Source: an uncultured Prevotella sp. (GTDB lineage Bacteria > Bacteroidota > Bacteroidia > Bacteroidales > Bacteroidaceae). From it: 56,260 nucleotides of DNA. The translations under genes and the position numbers were made by a program. The stretch is from positions 1 to 56,260 of the forward strand of contig USCX01000001.1 of the NCBI GenBank assembly GCA_900553285.1, in the 5' to 3' direction. The notes below the pieces were generated by a model. It made no database searches. It had not been told where the DNA came from and worked only from the letters and a program-made list of their open reading frames with translations. Below, piece by piece: positions 32,962 through 42,453 of this stretch (positions are counted from its first letter, which is position 1; the number at the start of each line of letters is the position of its first letter).

Positions 32962-34197
32962 TTGCGACGTAGCCTGTATCTTTTCTTTTTGTTGTTGCTG
33001 TGTGCGGCGTGTCAGCATACGCCGGAACAGACAGACAATGCGGCCTTTGCTCCGTCTGGTGAGACGAAGTCTTCGGCCTACGACCTGACGCGCATTCAGG
33101 AGGCAGGCGAACTGATAGTCGCCACGTTGAGCGGCCCTGAAAGCTATTATGAATATCACGGTCGCGTCCTTGGTTTGCAGTATTATCTGGCCGAGCATTT
33201 TGCCCAGCGTATCGGTGTCCGTTTGCGCGTCGAAATTTACCGCGATTCGGCAGAACTATGCCGGGCCTTGTCTAAGGCCGAAGTGGACATCGTCGCCTAT
33301 CCCGTGTCTGTCGGTTACATAAAGAAGAACCATCTTGTCCCTGTCGGTGTGACCGGCAGGGGTGGAAATGCGTCGTGGGCCGTGCGCGACGATACACCGG
33401 AACTGGCGTGTGCCTTGAAAGAGTGGTATACGCCCGATCTGGCCGGTCGGCTGTTCCGTCAGGAGGAGACGCAGCAGAAAGAGCGCCGCCAAGTGAAGAG
33501 GCGTGTCCGTGCCCGCTATTTGTCACGGGCAAAAGGAATTATCTCGGAGTATGATGCCCATTTCAAAGCCGCATCGCGGGTGACGGGATGGGACTGGAAA
33601 CTGATAGCGGCCCAGTGTTACCAGGAGTCGGGCTTCGATCCGCAAGCAGTTTCCTGGGCGGGGGCGCAGGGGCTCATGCAGATCATGCCCGGCACAGCCC
33701 GGCATCTCGGTCTTTCTGCCGAACGGATTTACGACCCGGCGGAGAATGTGGCCGCTGCGGCACGTTATATCCGCGAGTTGTCTGAGAGTTTCCGTGAAAT
33801 ACGCGATCCGAACGAGCGTCTGAAATTTGTGCTTGCCGCTTACAACGGTGGATATTATCACATCCGCGATGCCATGTCGCTCTGCCGGAAATATGGAAAG
33901 AACCCCGCCCGTTGGGAAGATGTGAGCGGTTTTGTGCTTTGTTTGAGCCAGCCCCGTTATTATCGTGACCCTGTGGTCAAACATGGTTACATGATCGGGA
34001 GCGAGACCCACAATTACGTGGCGTCGGTGTTGGACATTTGGCGTTCCTATGGCGGCGTGCCGGGGATGGGGGCCGGCACAGCCGGTGGCGCATCGTATTC
34101 CGAGCCTAAACGGGCGACGAAACGCAATCGCTTCACGAAGAAAATGACAATCATCCGGCCTACGGATGCCGAATTCAACGAGGTGGATGGAGGGTAG
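32962..34197 (+). CDS. Lipoprotein lytic transglycosylase (MltF-like: binding-protein plus SLT domains)
   Basis: 411 residues beginning at a TTG. The codon before it is TAA and there is no in-frame ATG until residue 243, so TTG must be used. A TAACTTTG box at 32935-32942 puts the transcript start near 32949. The signal peptide ends in the lipobox LLCAAC (Cys17). Residues 42-165 are a shortened SBP_bac_3-type domain (GELIVATLSGPES, ALSKAEVDIVAYPVSV). Residues 200-330 are the SLT domain: catalytic Glu222 in CYQESGFDP, GAQGLMQIMPGTARHLG, VLAAYNGG. It cuts glycan strands in peptidoglycan to 1,6-anhydro ends. The tail is basic and may be disordered. It overlaps the next gene. Confidence 0.9.
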   Translation: MRRSLYLFFLLLLCAACQHTPEQTDNAAFAPSGETKSSAYDLTRIQEAGELIVATLSGPESYYEYHGRVLGLQYYLAEHFAQRIGVRLRVEIYRDSAELCRALSKAEVDIVAYPVSVGYIKKNHLVPVGVTGRGGNASWAVRDDTPELACALKEWYTPDLAGRLFRQEETQQKERRQVKRRVRARYLSRAKGIISEYDAHFKAASRVTGWDWKLIAAQCYQESGFDPQAVSWAGAQGLMQIMPGTARHLGLSAERIYDPAENVAAAARYIRELSESFREIRDPNERLKFVLAAYNGGYYHIRDAMSLCRKYGKNPARWEDVSGFVLCLSQPRYYRDPVVKHGYMIGSETHNYVASVLDIWRSYGGVPGMGAGTAGGASYSEPKRATKRNRFTKKMTIIRPTDAEFNEVDGG

Positions 34198-37100
34198 TGC
34201 GGCGTCTTTTCTTGGCGAATTACAGGCCCTGCGTGATGAGCAGGTGGACCTCGTTTCGCGCTACAAGCAGTTGTACGAACTGCTCCGGCGTGTATGTGTG
34301 GCTGAGACGGCCGACGGTCACGTCGAATACTCCGGGCTTTTTTCGAGACTGTATGCGGTTTGCCGTCATCGTCAGATAGACTATCATGCCGTCGACCGCG
34401 TAAGGCGTAACGCGCGCCGCGTGTTGAGCGGCGAAGTCCCACCCGATGCTGAAACCTTCCGTAGCGATTGGGCCAGCCTTTGCCGCTGGTTGTCATGCTT
34501 GTACGCGTTCGACCTCCCGGCCGGTTGGGCAGAAACGCTCAACGCGATAGAAAATCCGGTCACGTTGACAGGAAAAACGGTCACGTTGACTGATGAGCGT
34601 CACCGGCGATTGCGTCTGACCGTGTTGGAAACCGACGAAACGGGCTTTACGGCTGTGGCTTCACAAGGGCCGTCGGATGAGACATTCCGTGTGGAATGTG
34701 CGGCCGACGAGACCGTGTTGCGCCAGCTTCGCGGTGCAATGCAGGTCAATGTTCTCGACTATGTCCGTCGCGGGCAGTCGCTTTTTCCGGACATGGTCGT
34801 GATCGAACCGGATTTCTTGCTTGACGTCAGCCGTTTGTCCGCCTGCGTAAAACCTTACGGCAGCCATCCTCTGAATTATTTGCTCGACCAGTTTGCGCCC
34901 CGCGCCGTGACGCGTTCCATCTTGCTCGGTGAGGCCGCCAACGGCTTTATGGACGACTGTGTGAATAGCCGGACGGCTGTCCCGGCCCCCGAGGCATACC
35001 AGCGCGCGATGCGCAAACATTTCCGCGAGCATCTGTTGGAATATGCCACCCTCGCCGATCCTGTCGGCCGGGACTATTTTGACACGGCCTATATGCACTT
35101 CCTGCACATTCGGAAAGTGATTGGGGAGAACTTCTCCGTGCCGGACAATATGCTGTCGCCCGATGATTTGGTTCTCGAACCGTCGTTTATTTGTGAGGCA
35201 ATGGGGTTGCGCGGTCGCTTGGATGTGATGAACATCAACCGCCGCAGCGTGGTGGAGTTGAAAAGCGGCCGGGCCGACGACTATGGCCATGCACCCCGCC
35301 CGCAGGCGGCGCATGCGTTGCAGATGGGGCTGTATAAGGCCATTCTGCACTATAACTTCGGATTGCCTTATCACGACATCCGCACTTTCTTGCTCTATTC
35401 CCGCTATCCTTTGCTTTACGACGAACGAAGCTCGCACGACGCCATCAAAGGCATCATGCGCCTGCGGAATGCCGTCGTCAGTCTCGAACGGGAGGTGCGT
35501 CGTCATGGCGTGACGCGCATCCTTGACCGGATCACGGTGGAGACGCTCAACGAACGAAAGCTGGGCGGTCGGTTTTTCGAAACTTACTTACGCCCTCCCA
35601 TAGAGCGGATGTGCCGGACCTTGCAGGACCGTGCCCGTGTGACGGACAGAGAGTGCGGATTGGCCGCGCGCTATTTCAATACGTTTCTGGCGTTTTTGAA
35701 GCGCGAGCATTATCTTTCGAAGTTGGGCGATAACCGGCCGGATTCCACCCGGGGCTTCGCGAGGGTGTGGACAGCCGGTGCAAGGGACAAACAGCTGACG
35801 GGCGACCTCCTGTCGGGGCTCTTTCTGCGCGAGGTGGCTGGCGATGAAGGCATCGAACGGCTTGTTTTCTCGCTTCCGGACTACGGTCCGGATTTCCTGC
35901 CGGACTTTTCGGAAGGCGAGATGGTGCAACTTTATGAGTGTGACGGGCCGCATGACAACGTGACGAACCATCAGCTCTTTCGCGGATATATCGAGGAGTT
36001 GTCGGACGAAAGGCTCGTGGTGCGCCTAACTTATAAGCAACGCAACGTGAAGGTGCTCCCGCTCAATCGGAGTTATGCCGTGGAGCACGATAGTTCGGAT
36101 GCCGTGTTCACCCAGGCCTACCGCGGGATATACCAGTTTCTGACGGCGCCCGCCGCCCGCCAGCGTTTGTTGCTCGGGCTTCGTTTGCCCGAGCGGGATG
36201 AAGCGGTCAGATTGTCCGGACGCTATCCGAATGCGGACATCGAAGCCATCGTCCTTGCGGCCAAGCAGGCCCGCGATTGCTATCTCCTTGTCGGTCCTCC
36301 CGGAACGGGTAAGACAAGCGTGGCACTCCGCGCCATGGTCGAAGAGTTCCTCTGTGAGGTGCGGCTTTCACCCGGTCGGAGTTTGCTGTTGACGGCGTAC
36401 ACCAATAGGGCCGTAGATGAAATCTGTCAGATGTTGGACACGCTTGTGCCTGCCGTAGACTATGTGCGTATAGGCGTGGAGCAAACGTGTGCGCTGGCCT
36501 ATCGTCCGCACCTTCTTTCGCAGTGGGCGGCTCGTTTTACACGGAGTGAAGAAGTGACGCAGGCTCTGCGTCTCGTTCCCGTCGTAGTCGGAACGGTGGC
36601 CACGATGTCGGGCCATCAGGAGCTCTTGGCTTTCAAGCGTTTCGATGCTGTCATCATTGATGAGGCGTCGCAAATTCTCGAACCCCAGTTGCTTCCGCTT
36701 TTGGCTGCATCAGCCGACGGGCAGCCGCTGATTGGTAAATTCATAATGATCGGCGACCACAAGCAGCTCCCTGCCGTAGTCATGCAGTCAGAACGTGACA
36801 CGAGGGTGACCGATGAGCATCTGCTTCGGGTTGGGCTGACTGATCTGGGCAATTCGCTCTTTGAGCGGTTGTATGGGCTATACCGGCGTGCGGGGCGCAG
36901 CGACTGTTACGGATGGCTTGACCGCCAGGGCCGGATGCATCCCGCCATCTGTCGTTACGTCAACCACCTTTTTTACGGCGACAGGCTGCGTTCCGTACCT
37001 TTGCCGCATCAATTGGGCGACCTTCCGTTCCGGCAGAAAGGCGAGGGACTGTCCCGGCTTATTGCTCATGTGCGGGTCGGTTTCCTTCCGGTGCGCTTGT

Positions 37101-37591
37101 CCCGGCCGTCGGGCAACCATAAGGCCAATATGGCCGAGGCCGAAGCGGTAGCGTCGTTGGTGGCAGCCATCGGACACCTGTATGAATTAAACGGACTGCC
37201 TTTTGATGTGGCTCGCCAGGTGGGGGTTATTGTGCCGTTCCGCAATCAGATAGCGTTAGTGAGGCGTTGTCTGGCCCAGCGCGGCGTGGCATGTGCCGAC
37301 CGCATCACAGTGGATACGGTGGAGTGCTATCAAGGCAGTCAGCGCGACCACATTATATTTAGTACGACCATCAGCAAACCTTATCAGTTAGGGTTGCTTT
37401 CAGCTGTGCAGTATGTAGACGGCCGGCCTGTCGACCGGAAGTTGAATGTCGCAGTGACCCGTGCCCGCATGCAGCTCCTCGTGGTGGGCGACGACCGGTT
37501 GCTTTGTCGCAATCCCCTTTATCGGGAATTGATTGCCTCTTCCGTTGTCCTTCCCGAACATATACAAGAATCAAATTCACCTATAACATGA
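34187..37591 (+). CDS. Dna2/Cas4-like nuclease fused to an SF1 helicase
   Basis: 1134 residues from the ATG at 34187, which lies in the end of the previous gene; an ATG at 34166 is the alternative. A PD-(D/E)XK nuclease core stands at GRLDVM (Asp346) and VVELKSG (Glu357, Lys359), with HALQMGLYKAIL as the motif IV region. Cysteines spaced as in the Cas4/Dna2 iron-sulfur cluster are not evident. The helicase is of the SF1B Upf1/Dna2 type: GPPGTGKTS (703-711), TAYTNRAVDEI, IIDEASQ (Asp825-Glu826), GDHKQLPAV, and C-terminal VECYQGSQRDHIIFS and VAVTRAR. Likely a DNA repair or recombination enzyme. Flanking lytic transglycosylase and peptidase genes are coupled to it by overlaps. Function unproven. 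Confidence 0.88.
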   Translation: MEGSAASFLGELQALRDEQVDLVSRYKQLYELLRRVCVAETADGHVEYSGLFSRLYAVCRHRQIDYHAVDRVRRNARRVLSGEVPPDAETFRSDWASLCRWLSCLYAFDLPAGWAETLNAIENPVTLTGKTVTLTDERHRRLRLTVLETDETGFTAVASQGPSDETFRVECAADETVLRQLRGAMQVNVLDYVRRGQSLFPDMVVIEPDFLLDVSRLSACVKPYGSHPLNYLLDQFAPRAVTRSILLGEAANGFMDDCVNSRTAVPAPEAYQRAMRKHFREHLLEYATLADPVGRDYFDTAYMHFLHIRKVIGENFSVPDNMLSPDDLVLEPSFICEAMGLRGRLDVMNINRRSVVELKSGRADDYGHAPRPQAAHALQMGLYKAILHYNFGLPYHDIRTFLLYSRYPLLYDERSSHDAIKGIMRLRNAVVSLEREVRRHGVTRILDRITVETLNERKLGGRFFETYLRPPIERMCRTLQDRARVTDRECGLAARYFNTFLAFLKREHYLSKLGDNRPDSTRGFARVWTAGARDKQLTGDLLSGLFLREVAGDEGIERLVFSLPDYGPDFLPDFSEGEMVQLYECDGPHDNVTNHQLFRGYIEELSDERLVVRLTYKQRNVKVLPLNRSYAVEHDSSDAVFTQAYRGIYQFLTAPAARQRLLLGLRLPERDEAVRLSGRYPNADIEAIVLAAKQARDCYLLVGPPGTGKTSVALRAMVEEFLCEVRLSPGRSLLLTAYTNRAVDEICQMLDTLVPAVDYVRIGVEQTCALAYRPHLLSQWAARFTRSEEVTQALRLVPVVVGTVATMSGHQELLAFKRFDAVIIDEASQILEPQLLPLLAASADGQPLIGKFIMIGDHKQLPAVVMQSERDTRVTDEHLLRVGLTDLGNSLFERLYGLYRRAGRSDCYGWLDRQGRMHPAICRYVNHLFYGDRLRSVPLPHQLGDLPFRQKGEGLSRLIAHVRVGFLPVRLSRPSGNHKANMAEAEAVASLVAAIGHLYELNGLPFDVARQVGVIVPFRNQIALVRRCLAQRGVACADRITVDTVECYQGSQRDHIIFSTTISKPYQLGLLSAVQYVDGRPVDRKLNVAVTRARMQLLVVGDDRLLCRNPLYRELIASSVVLPEHIQESNSPIT

Positions 37592-40065
37592 TGAAAAAGC
37601 TGTTTTCAATTGTGCTGGCGCTGGCCCCATGCGGTTTGTCGGCCGACACCCTGACCGTTTCCCGAGCGACCTTATTGCGTAGCTTCGACCTGCATGAACC
37701 CTATCGGACGGATTCGGTCAACATGAGGCGCGATACGTTTAACCTTGATGACTTCATGCGTCGTAACCTGCCTGCGCGTTTCCGTCTGACGGGCGACGAG
37801 AAAACGGTGACGCTGGGCAAGAGCCTGCCGGCTACCGGTGCGGGCACATTGCGCGTCATGCAGTTTTCGGTGGACGCTGTGCGCTTCACGAAGGCCACGC
37901 TCAAAGTGAGCGGTGTCAAAACGTATAAGGCCTATATCGGTGACGAAGAAATCAAAGGCGAGCAGAAACTTACGCCGGGCACAAAGGATGTCCGTCTGGC
38001 CGTGCTGACTACGCCGCAGCATGCCGATACCTTGCGTGTTGAGTGGGTAGGCGATGATCTGGACGCTTTGCGGTTTACGACAGAGGGCAAGCGGATGTAT
38101 ACGATGTCCGAGATGCTTTATGGTCCTCACTATCGCAGCGTCAGCCTTTCGCCATCCGGAAAATACCTGATAACCGGTTATTATACGACCTTGCCCGGCG
38201 GGAAAAACCTGTTCCGCACGACAGTGACCGAAACACTTTCCGGGCGCGTCTTGTGGCAGCAGGATGAGGCTGCCGGCCTGCGGTGGATGCCTCGCAAGGA
38301 CCTGCTCTTCTTCACCCGGCAGTCGGCCGAAGGACGGCAGTTCGTGACGCTCGACCCCGAGTCCGGCATAGAGAAGGTGCGGGCAACGGGACTTCCCGAG
38401 GGCAGTTTCACCGTGTCCCCTGACGGCACGTACCTTGTGTTTACAGTGGTCGACGAGGGACCGAAGGACGCCGGGGCCATGAAGCGCATCTACATGCCCG
38501 ACGACCGGATGCCGGGATGGCGGAACCGTACGGCACTTTATCGTTTTGACCTCGCCTCCGGGTTTATGCAGCGTCTGACATTCGGCTCGTGCAGTGCCTG
38601 GCTGAATGACATCTCGCCCGATAGCCGCCGTCTGCTCGTTGCTTACAGTCGTCAGGACTTGACGCGCAGCCCGTTCGACCGTATGACCTTTGTCGAGATC
38701 GATGTGAACACGATGAAGGTCGATACGTTGCTGGCCGACACCGCATTCCTTGCCAGTGCCATTTACGCGCCAGACGGAAGCCGGATAGTGGTAAAGGGCT
38801 CTCCTGCCTGTTTCGGCGGCATCGGCAGCGAGGTGAAGGAGGGGCAAACGCCTAATGCGTTCGATTATCGCCTTTATCTCTATGACCCCAAGCGCCGTGA
38901 GGCTACGCCCTTGTTGCGCCACTTTGCTCCATCGGTGGAACATGTGGAATGGCCGGAAGGTGCGGACCGTCTCGTCTTTACGGCGACAAATGGGGACGGC
39001 CTTGACCTTTATACGCTTGTTCCCGACGGATCGGCCCCCGTCCGGTATGAATTGCCTGTCAGCTATGTCCAAGGTTATAGCGTAGACAGTAAGGCGGACC
39101 ACGTCGTCTTTTATGGGCAGACCGCTGTGCGGGCCCGCGATCTCTATGCGGCGGAACTGAGCCGTCGGCGTCCTGAAACGCAGCGTATCGGTGAGATAGA
39201 CTTTGACCAGGTAGTGAAAGGCGTGGCCATCGGCGAATGTAAGGATTGGGACTTCACGACTGCCGACGGCGACACAATCCGAGGCTTTTATTTCCTGCCC
39301 CCGGATTTTGAGGCCAGTCGGAAATATCCTTTGCTCGTTTATTATTATGGCGGGTGTACTCCCACGTCGCGCATGTTGGAGTTCCAATATCCCTTCCAGG
39401 TCTTTGCGTCGCAGGGCTACGTCGTCTATGTGGTCGAGCCAAGCGGCGCCATAGGGTACGGGCAGGAGTTCGCGGCCCGTCACGTAAATGCGTGGGGACG
39501 GCGCACTGCGGATGAAATCATTGAAGGAACGAAGCGTTTTTTGAAGGCACATCCGTTCATTGACAGCACGAAGGTCGGATGTATGGGGGCTTCGTACGGA
39601 GGTTTTATGACGCAGTATCTTCAAACGCAGACACAGTTGTTTGCAGCAGCTGTGTCGCATGCGGGCATTAGCAACCTGACCAGCTATTGGGGTGGCGGCT
39701 ATTGGGGCTATTCTTATGGCGAGGCTGCACAATATGGCAGTTTCCCGTGGAATCGTCCAGACCTCTATGTCGGTCAGTCGCCTCTGTTCCATGCCGACAA
39801 GATACGTACGCCGCTTCTCCTGCTCCATGGCACAGCTGATACGAACGTTCCGACGAACGAGAGTGTACAGCTCTTTACCGCGTTGCGTATCCTGGGCCGT
39901 CCGGTCGCCCTTGTCGAGGTGGACGGCGAAAATCACGTTATTGTCGACCAGCAGAAGCGTCTGGAGTGGCAGAACGTCATTTTTGCCTGGTTCGCCAAAT
40001 GGCTTAAAGGCGACAGCGCGTGGTGGGATGACCTCTATCCGGCCGACGCGGAGGAAAAGGACTGA
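37588..40065 (+). CDS. S9 family prolyl oligopeptidase-type serine peptidase, exported
   Basis: 825 residues from ATG 37588, which overlaps the helicase stop as ATGA. The signal peptide is KKLFSIVLALAPCGLSA. The mature N-terminal half (to about residue 560) is a beta propeller with repeats such as SLSPSGKYLITG and TVSPDGTYLVF. The C-terminal half is an alpha/beta hydrolase with catalytic Ser669 in GASYGGF, Asp751 in HGTADTNVP and His783 in GENHVI. The family cleaves dipeptides or oligopeptides, often after Pro or Ala, and Bacteroidota use them in the periplasm to process peptides. It ends the overlapping three-gene run from 32962. Confidence 0.93.
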   Translation: MMKKLFSIVLALAPCGLSADTLTVSRATLLRSFDLHEPYRTDSVNMRRDTFNLDDFMRRNLPARFRLTGDEKTVTLGKSLPATGAGTLRVMQFSVDAVRFTKATLKVSGVKTYKAYIGDEEIKGEQKLTPGTKDVRLAVLTTPQHADTLRVEWVGDDLDALRFTTEGKRMYTMSEMLYGPHYRSVSLSPSGKYLITGYYTTLPGGKNLFRTTVTETLSGRVLWQQDEAAGLRWMPRKDLLFFTRQSAEGRQFVTLDPESGIEKVRATGLPEGSFTVSPDGTYLVFTVVDEGPKDAGAMKRIYMPDDRMPGWRNRTALYRFDLASGFMQRLTFGSCSAWLNDISPDSRRLLVAYSRQDLTRSPFDRMTFVEIDVNTMKVDTLLADTAFLASAIYAPDGSRIVVKGSPACFGGIGSEVKEGQTPNAFDYRLYLYDPKRREATPLLRHFAPSVEHVEWPEGADRLVFTATNGDGLDLYTLVPDGSAPVRYELPVSYVQGYSVDSKADHVVFYGQTAVRARDLYAAELSRRRPETQRIGEIDFDQVVKGVAIGECKDWDFTTADGDTIRGFYFLPPDFEASRKYPLLVYYYGGCTPTSRMLEFQYPFQVFASQGYVVYVVEPSGAIGYGQEFAARHVNAWGRRTADEIIEGTKRFLKAHPFIDSTKVGCMGASYGGFMTQYLQTQTQLFAAAVSHAGISNLTSYWGGGYWGYSYGEAAQYGSFPWNRPDLYVGQSPLFHADKIRTPLLLLHGTADTNVPTNESVQLFTALRILGRPVALVEVDGENHVIVDQQKRLEWQNVIFAWFAKWLKGDSAWWDDLYPADAEEKD

Positions 40066-40098
40066 AATCTTCGGAAATGTAGTTAAAATAGCTGTAAG

Positions 40099-40131
40099 TT
40101 TGTCCTGATTTGCTGACAGTGCCTATCTTTG
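40099..40131 (+). promoter_or_regulatory. Promoter of the PepSY-like lipoprotein gene
   Basis: TTTG (40099-40102), a 21-base spacer and TATCTTTG (40124-40131), 45 bases before the ATG. Confidence 0.7.
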
Positions 40132-40176
40132 TGACCGAGACAACGTCTCAAATGCTCACCTAACTAATTAAACACT

Positions 40177-41454
40177 ATGTGGAACTACAAGAATTGGATA
40201 TCAGTGTTGGCCGTCGGTGCTGTGGTAGCGACGGGATGCAGTAACGATGATGACGGACGTCTGCCCGGGAGCAATCAGATTTCGCCTGAGGTGAAGGCCG
40301 CTTTTGCCGAGCGTTATCCGAATGCGCGCGGCGTCGAGTGGGAGGTGCGCGGAGGCTATGCCGTGGCCGACTTCTCCTATGAGCCGACGGCCGGCGGCCA
40401 GTGGGTGTCGAGCTCGGCCTGGTTTGATCAGACGAACGGGACTTGGTTGATGAGTGAGGACGATTTGCCGTATTCCCGGTTGCCGCAGGCTGTGACGGAT
40501 GCCTTTAAGGCCAGCGAGTATGCCAGTTGGCAGGTGGATGATGTCGATGTCATCCGCCGGCAAGGCGTGACCCTGCTTTATGTCATAGAGGTTGAAAGCG
40601 GACGGCAGGAGATGAGTCTTTATTTCACGGAAGACGGCACCCTCGTCAAGGCTTTGACTGATGGCGGGCAGGGGAACGATTATACGGGTCTTATTCCTTC
40701 GTCGCCCGCCGCCAGCGTGACGGACTATATCCAGGCACATTACCCGGACGCCCGTATCGTTGAAATCGACAGCGACAACGGTCTGACGGAGGTGGAGCTG
40801 GTTGACGCAGGCCGAGTGGTACGTGAGATTGTTTTTGACCGCCAAGGCGCATGGCTGTATACCCAGACCAGTTTGCGTCGCAGTGACCTTCCCGCTGTGG
40901 TGATGGCCGCGTGGTCTTCTTCTGAGTATGCCGAGGAAAACGGCTACCGTTTGGACGATGCGGACTATTTTGAAACAGCCGATGGAGAGGCATACTATCG
41001 GTTGGAACTGGACTCACGTTACGGCGATGTCAAGTTAAGGATAACGCCCGAGGGCCAGTTGTCCGATTATACGCCGGAGGGAGGTTTTGCGGTCTTGAAC
41101 GGTGAGATCGAAGCGGCAGTCCAACGCCTTTATCCCGGTGCAACCATTATGGAGAAAGACTATGAACACGGCTATCTTGAAGTCGACATCCGCCATGATG
41201 GCCGTGAGAAAGAAGTCCTTTTCGACGGCCAGAACAACTGGGTGCTCACTCGATGGGACGTTTCCTACCGTAATCTGCCCGAGGCCGTTGTGCAGGCCTT
41301 CCGCCAGAGCGATTATGCGAATGGAGAGGTAGATGATATTTACTATGCAGAAACGAATACAGGCGCGTGGTACGTGTTTGAAGTGGAGGACAGACGTACG
41401 GACCGCGATTACATCGTTCGCATTACGCCGCAGGGAGAAGTAGTGAACAGTTGA
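40177..41454 (+). CDS. Lipoprotein with three PepSY-like (DUF2874) units
   Basis: 425 residues. The signal peptide ends in VATGC (Cys21), followed by SNDDD, which favours surface export in Bacteroidales. Three tandem units of about 130 residues follow. Each has a helix with AxRYPxA-like wording (FAERYPNARGVEWEV; IQAHYPDARIVEID; VQRLYPGATIMEKD), a strand pair, a WLxTxxDLP-like turn (LMSEDDLPYSRLP; LYTQTSLRRSDLP; VLTRWDVSYRNLP) and a YYxxE-type strand. This is the PepSY-like family described as beta-lactamase-inhibitor-like. Binding partners are unknown. Own promoter upstream and a good terminator downstream, so monocistronic. Confidence 0.82.
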   Translation: MWNYKNWISVLAVGAVVATGCSNDDDGRLPGSNQISPEVKAAFAERYPNARGVEWEVRGGYAVADFSYEPTAGGQWVSSSAWFDQTNGTWLMSEDDLPYSRLPQAVTDAFKASEYASWQVDDVDVIRRQGVTLLYVIEVESGRQEMSLYFTEDGTLVKALTDGGQGNDYTGLIPSSPAASVTDYIQAHYPDARIVEIDSDNGLTEVELVDAGRVVREIVFDRQGAWLYTQTSLRRSDLPAVVMAAWSSSEYAEENGYRLDDADYFETADGEAYYRLELDSRYGDVKLRITPEGQLSDYTPEGGFAVLNGEIEAAVQRLYPGATIMEKDYEHGYLEVDIRHDGREKEVLFDGQNNWVLTRWDVSYRNLPEAVVQAFRQSDYANGEVDDIYYAETNTGAWYVFEVEDRRTDRDYIVRITPQGEVVNS

Positions 41455-41835
41455 AGTACCGGCCGGAACATCCCGGCTGAATGAAAAGAGGGAACGTCTT
41501 GCCGACAGAGCGTCGGAGGCGTTCCCTCTTTTTTTCACGTAGGATACCGCGGGGAACGCCGCCATCGGGGAAAAGGCACGCAGTGTCCGTTTTTCCGGTC
41601 GCCGCCATCAGGAAAACGCCCGCTGCGGTAGAATGATGAAGTGGGGCAGTGGGAAACGGAATACGGGAAAGCCGGCCCGGAAGAAGGCTACTCCTGATGG
41701 CTTGCGCTGCATGGGGAGTGTGTTGAAATGTGATAAATTCGAGGTATGGCGCGTAAAAAACGAATGGTCATGTGTGATAATTATGGAGAAATGCGTAAGT
41801 TTGTCCTAATTAATTCTGAATAAAATCTATATACC
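41455..41835. other. Gap before the uridine kinase gene
   Basis: It holds the terminator at 41484-41535, a 10-base direct repeat (41557-41566 and 41600-41609) and a TAAGTTTG box at 41796-41803 that may be the -7 element of the next gene. No coding frame is supported. Confidence 0.55.
41484..41535 (+). terminator. Terminator of the PepSY-like lipoprotein gene
   Basis: AAAAGAGGGAACG (41484-41496) pairs with CGTTCCCTCTTTTT (41520 onward), with a second small stem GCCGAC/GTCGG inside the loop, and a T7 run follows. Confidence 0.85.
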
Positions 41836-42453
41836 ATGATGATTATCGGCATTGCGGGCGGAACCGGATCGGGGAAAACGACTGTCGCCCGGAAGATACG
41901 GGGCTTTTTCCCGGAGGAAGAGGTGGCTCTCATTTCCCAAGACTCATATTATAAGCGTGCACCGGAAGGAATGAGCATAGAGCAGCTGCGGAAGTTGAAC
42001 TACGACCATCCGGACGCTTTCGATTGGACTTTGTTGTGTAGTCACCTGAATGATTTGCGTGCAGGCCGTGCCGTAGATGTCCCGACCTATTCCGTGCTGA
42101 CGTGCGACCGCTTGGACGAGACGATACACGTCGGGCCGTGCGACGTGGTGATAGTAGAGGGAATCATGGTGCTCTACAAAGAAGAGTTGCGCCGCCTGTT
42201 TGATTTGAAACTCTACGTAGATGCAGACCCGGACGAGCGGTTAATTCGTGTCATTGAGCGTGACATTGCGGAGCGTGGCCGGACGGCGCGCGTGGTGATG
42301 GACCGCTATCGTCGGGTGCTTAAACCCATGCATCAGGAGTTCATCGAGCCGACCCGCGAACAGGCCGACCTGATTATTCCTCAAGGAGGCGAGAACCAGA
42401 AAGCCATCGAAATCCTTCGCGCTTTCATCGAGCGCAGAATCGGACGGCCCTGA
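41836..42453 (+). CDS. udk: Uridine kinase
   Basis: 205 residues, the usual length. GIAGGTGSGKTT (residues 5-16) is the P-loop, followed by SQDSYYKRAPEGMS with the catalytic Asp and Tyr, NYDHPDAFDWTLL for the uridine site, VPTYSVLTCDRL, and the lid RDIAERGRTA. It phosphorylates uridine or cytidine with ATP or GTP for pyrimidine salvage. A preceding TAAGTTTG box at 41796-41803 suggests its own promoter. The start is supported by the conserved N-terminus; a second Met follows directly. It stands alone, with no nucleotide genes nearby. Confidence 0.94.
   Translation: MMIIGIAGGTGSGKTTVARKIRGFFPEEEVALISQDSYYKRAPEGMSIEQLRKLNYDHPDAFDWTLLCSHLNDLRAGRAVDVPTYSVLTCDRLDETIHVGPCDVVIVEGIMVLYKEELRRLFDLKLYVDADPDERLIRVIERDIAERGRTARVVMDRYRRVLKPMHQEFIEPTREQADLIIPQGGENQKAIEILRAFIERRIGRP

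Noticed and set aside
34661..35506. A 281-codon minus frame opposite the helicase gene
   Set aside because: The plus strand carries the nuclease motifs at this place; the antisense frame shows no domain.
37672..39936. A 754-codon open frame on the minus strand opposite the S9 peptidase gene
   Set aside because: It has no recognisable domain and mirrors the codon pattern of the peptidase, whose catalytic residues and signal peptide are clear. GC-rich codons on the plus strand keep the antisense frame open.
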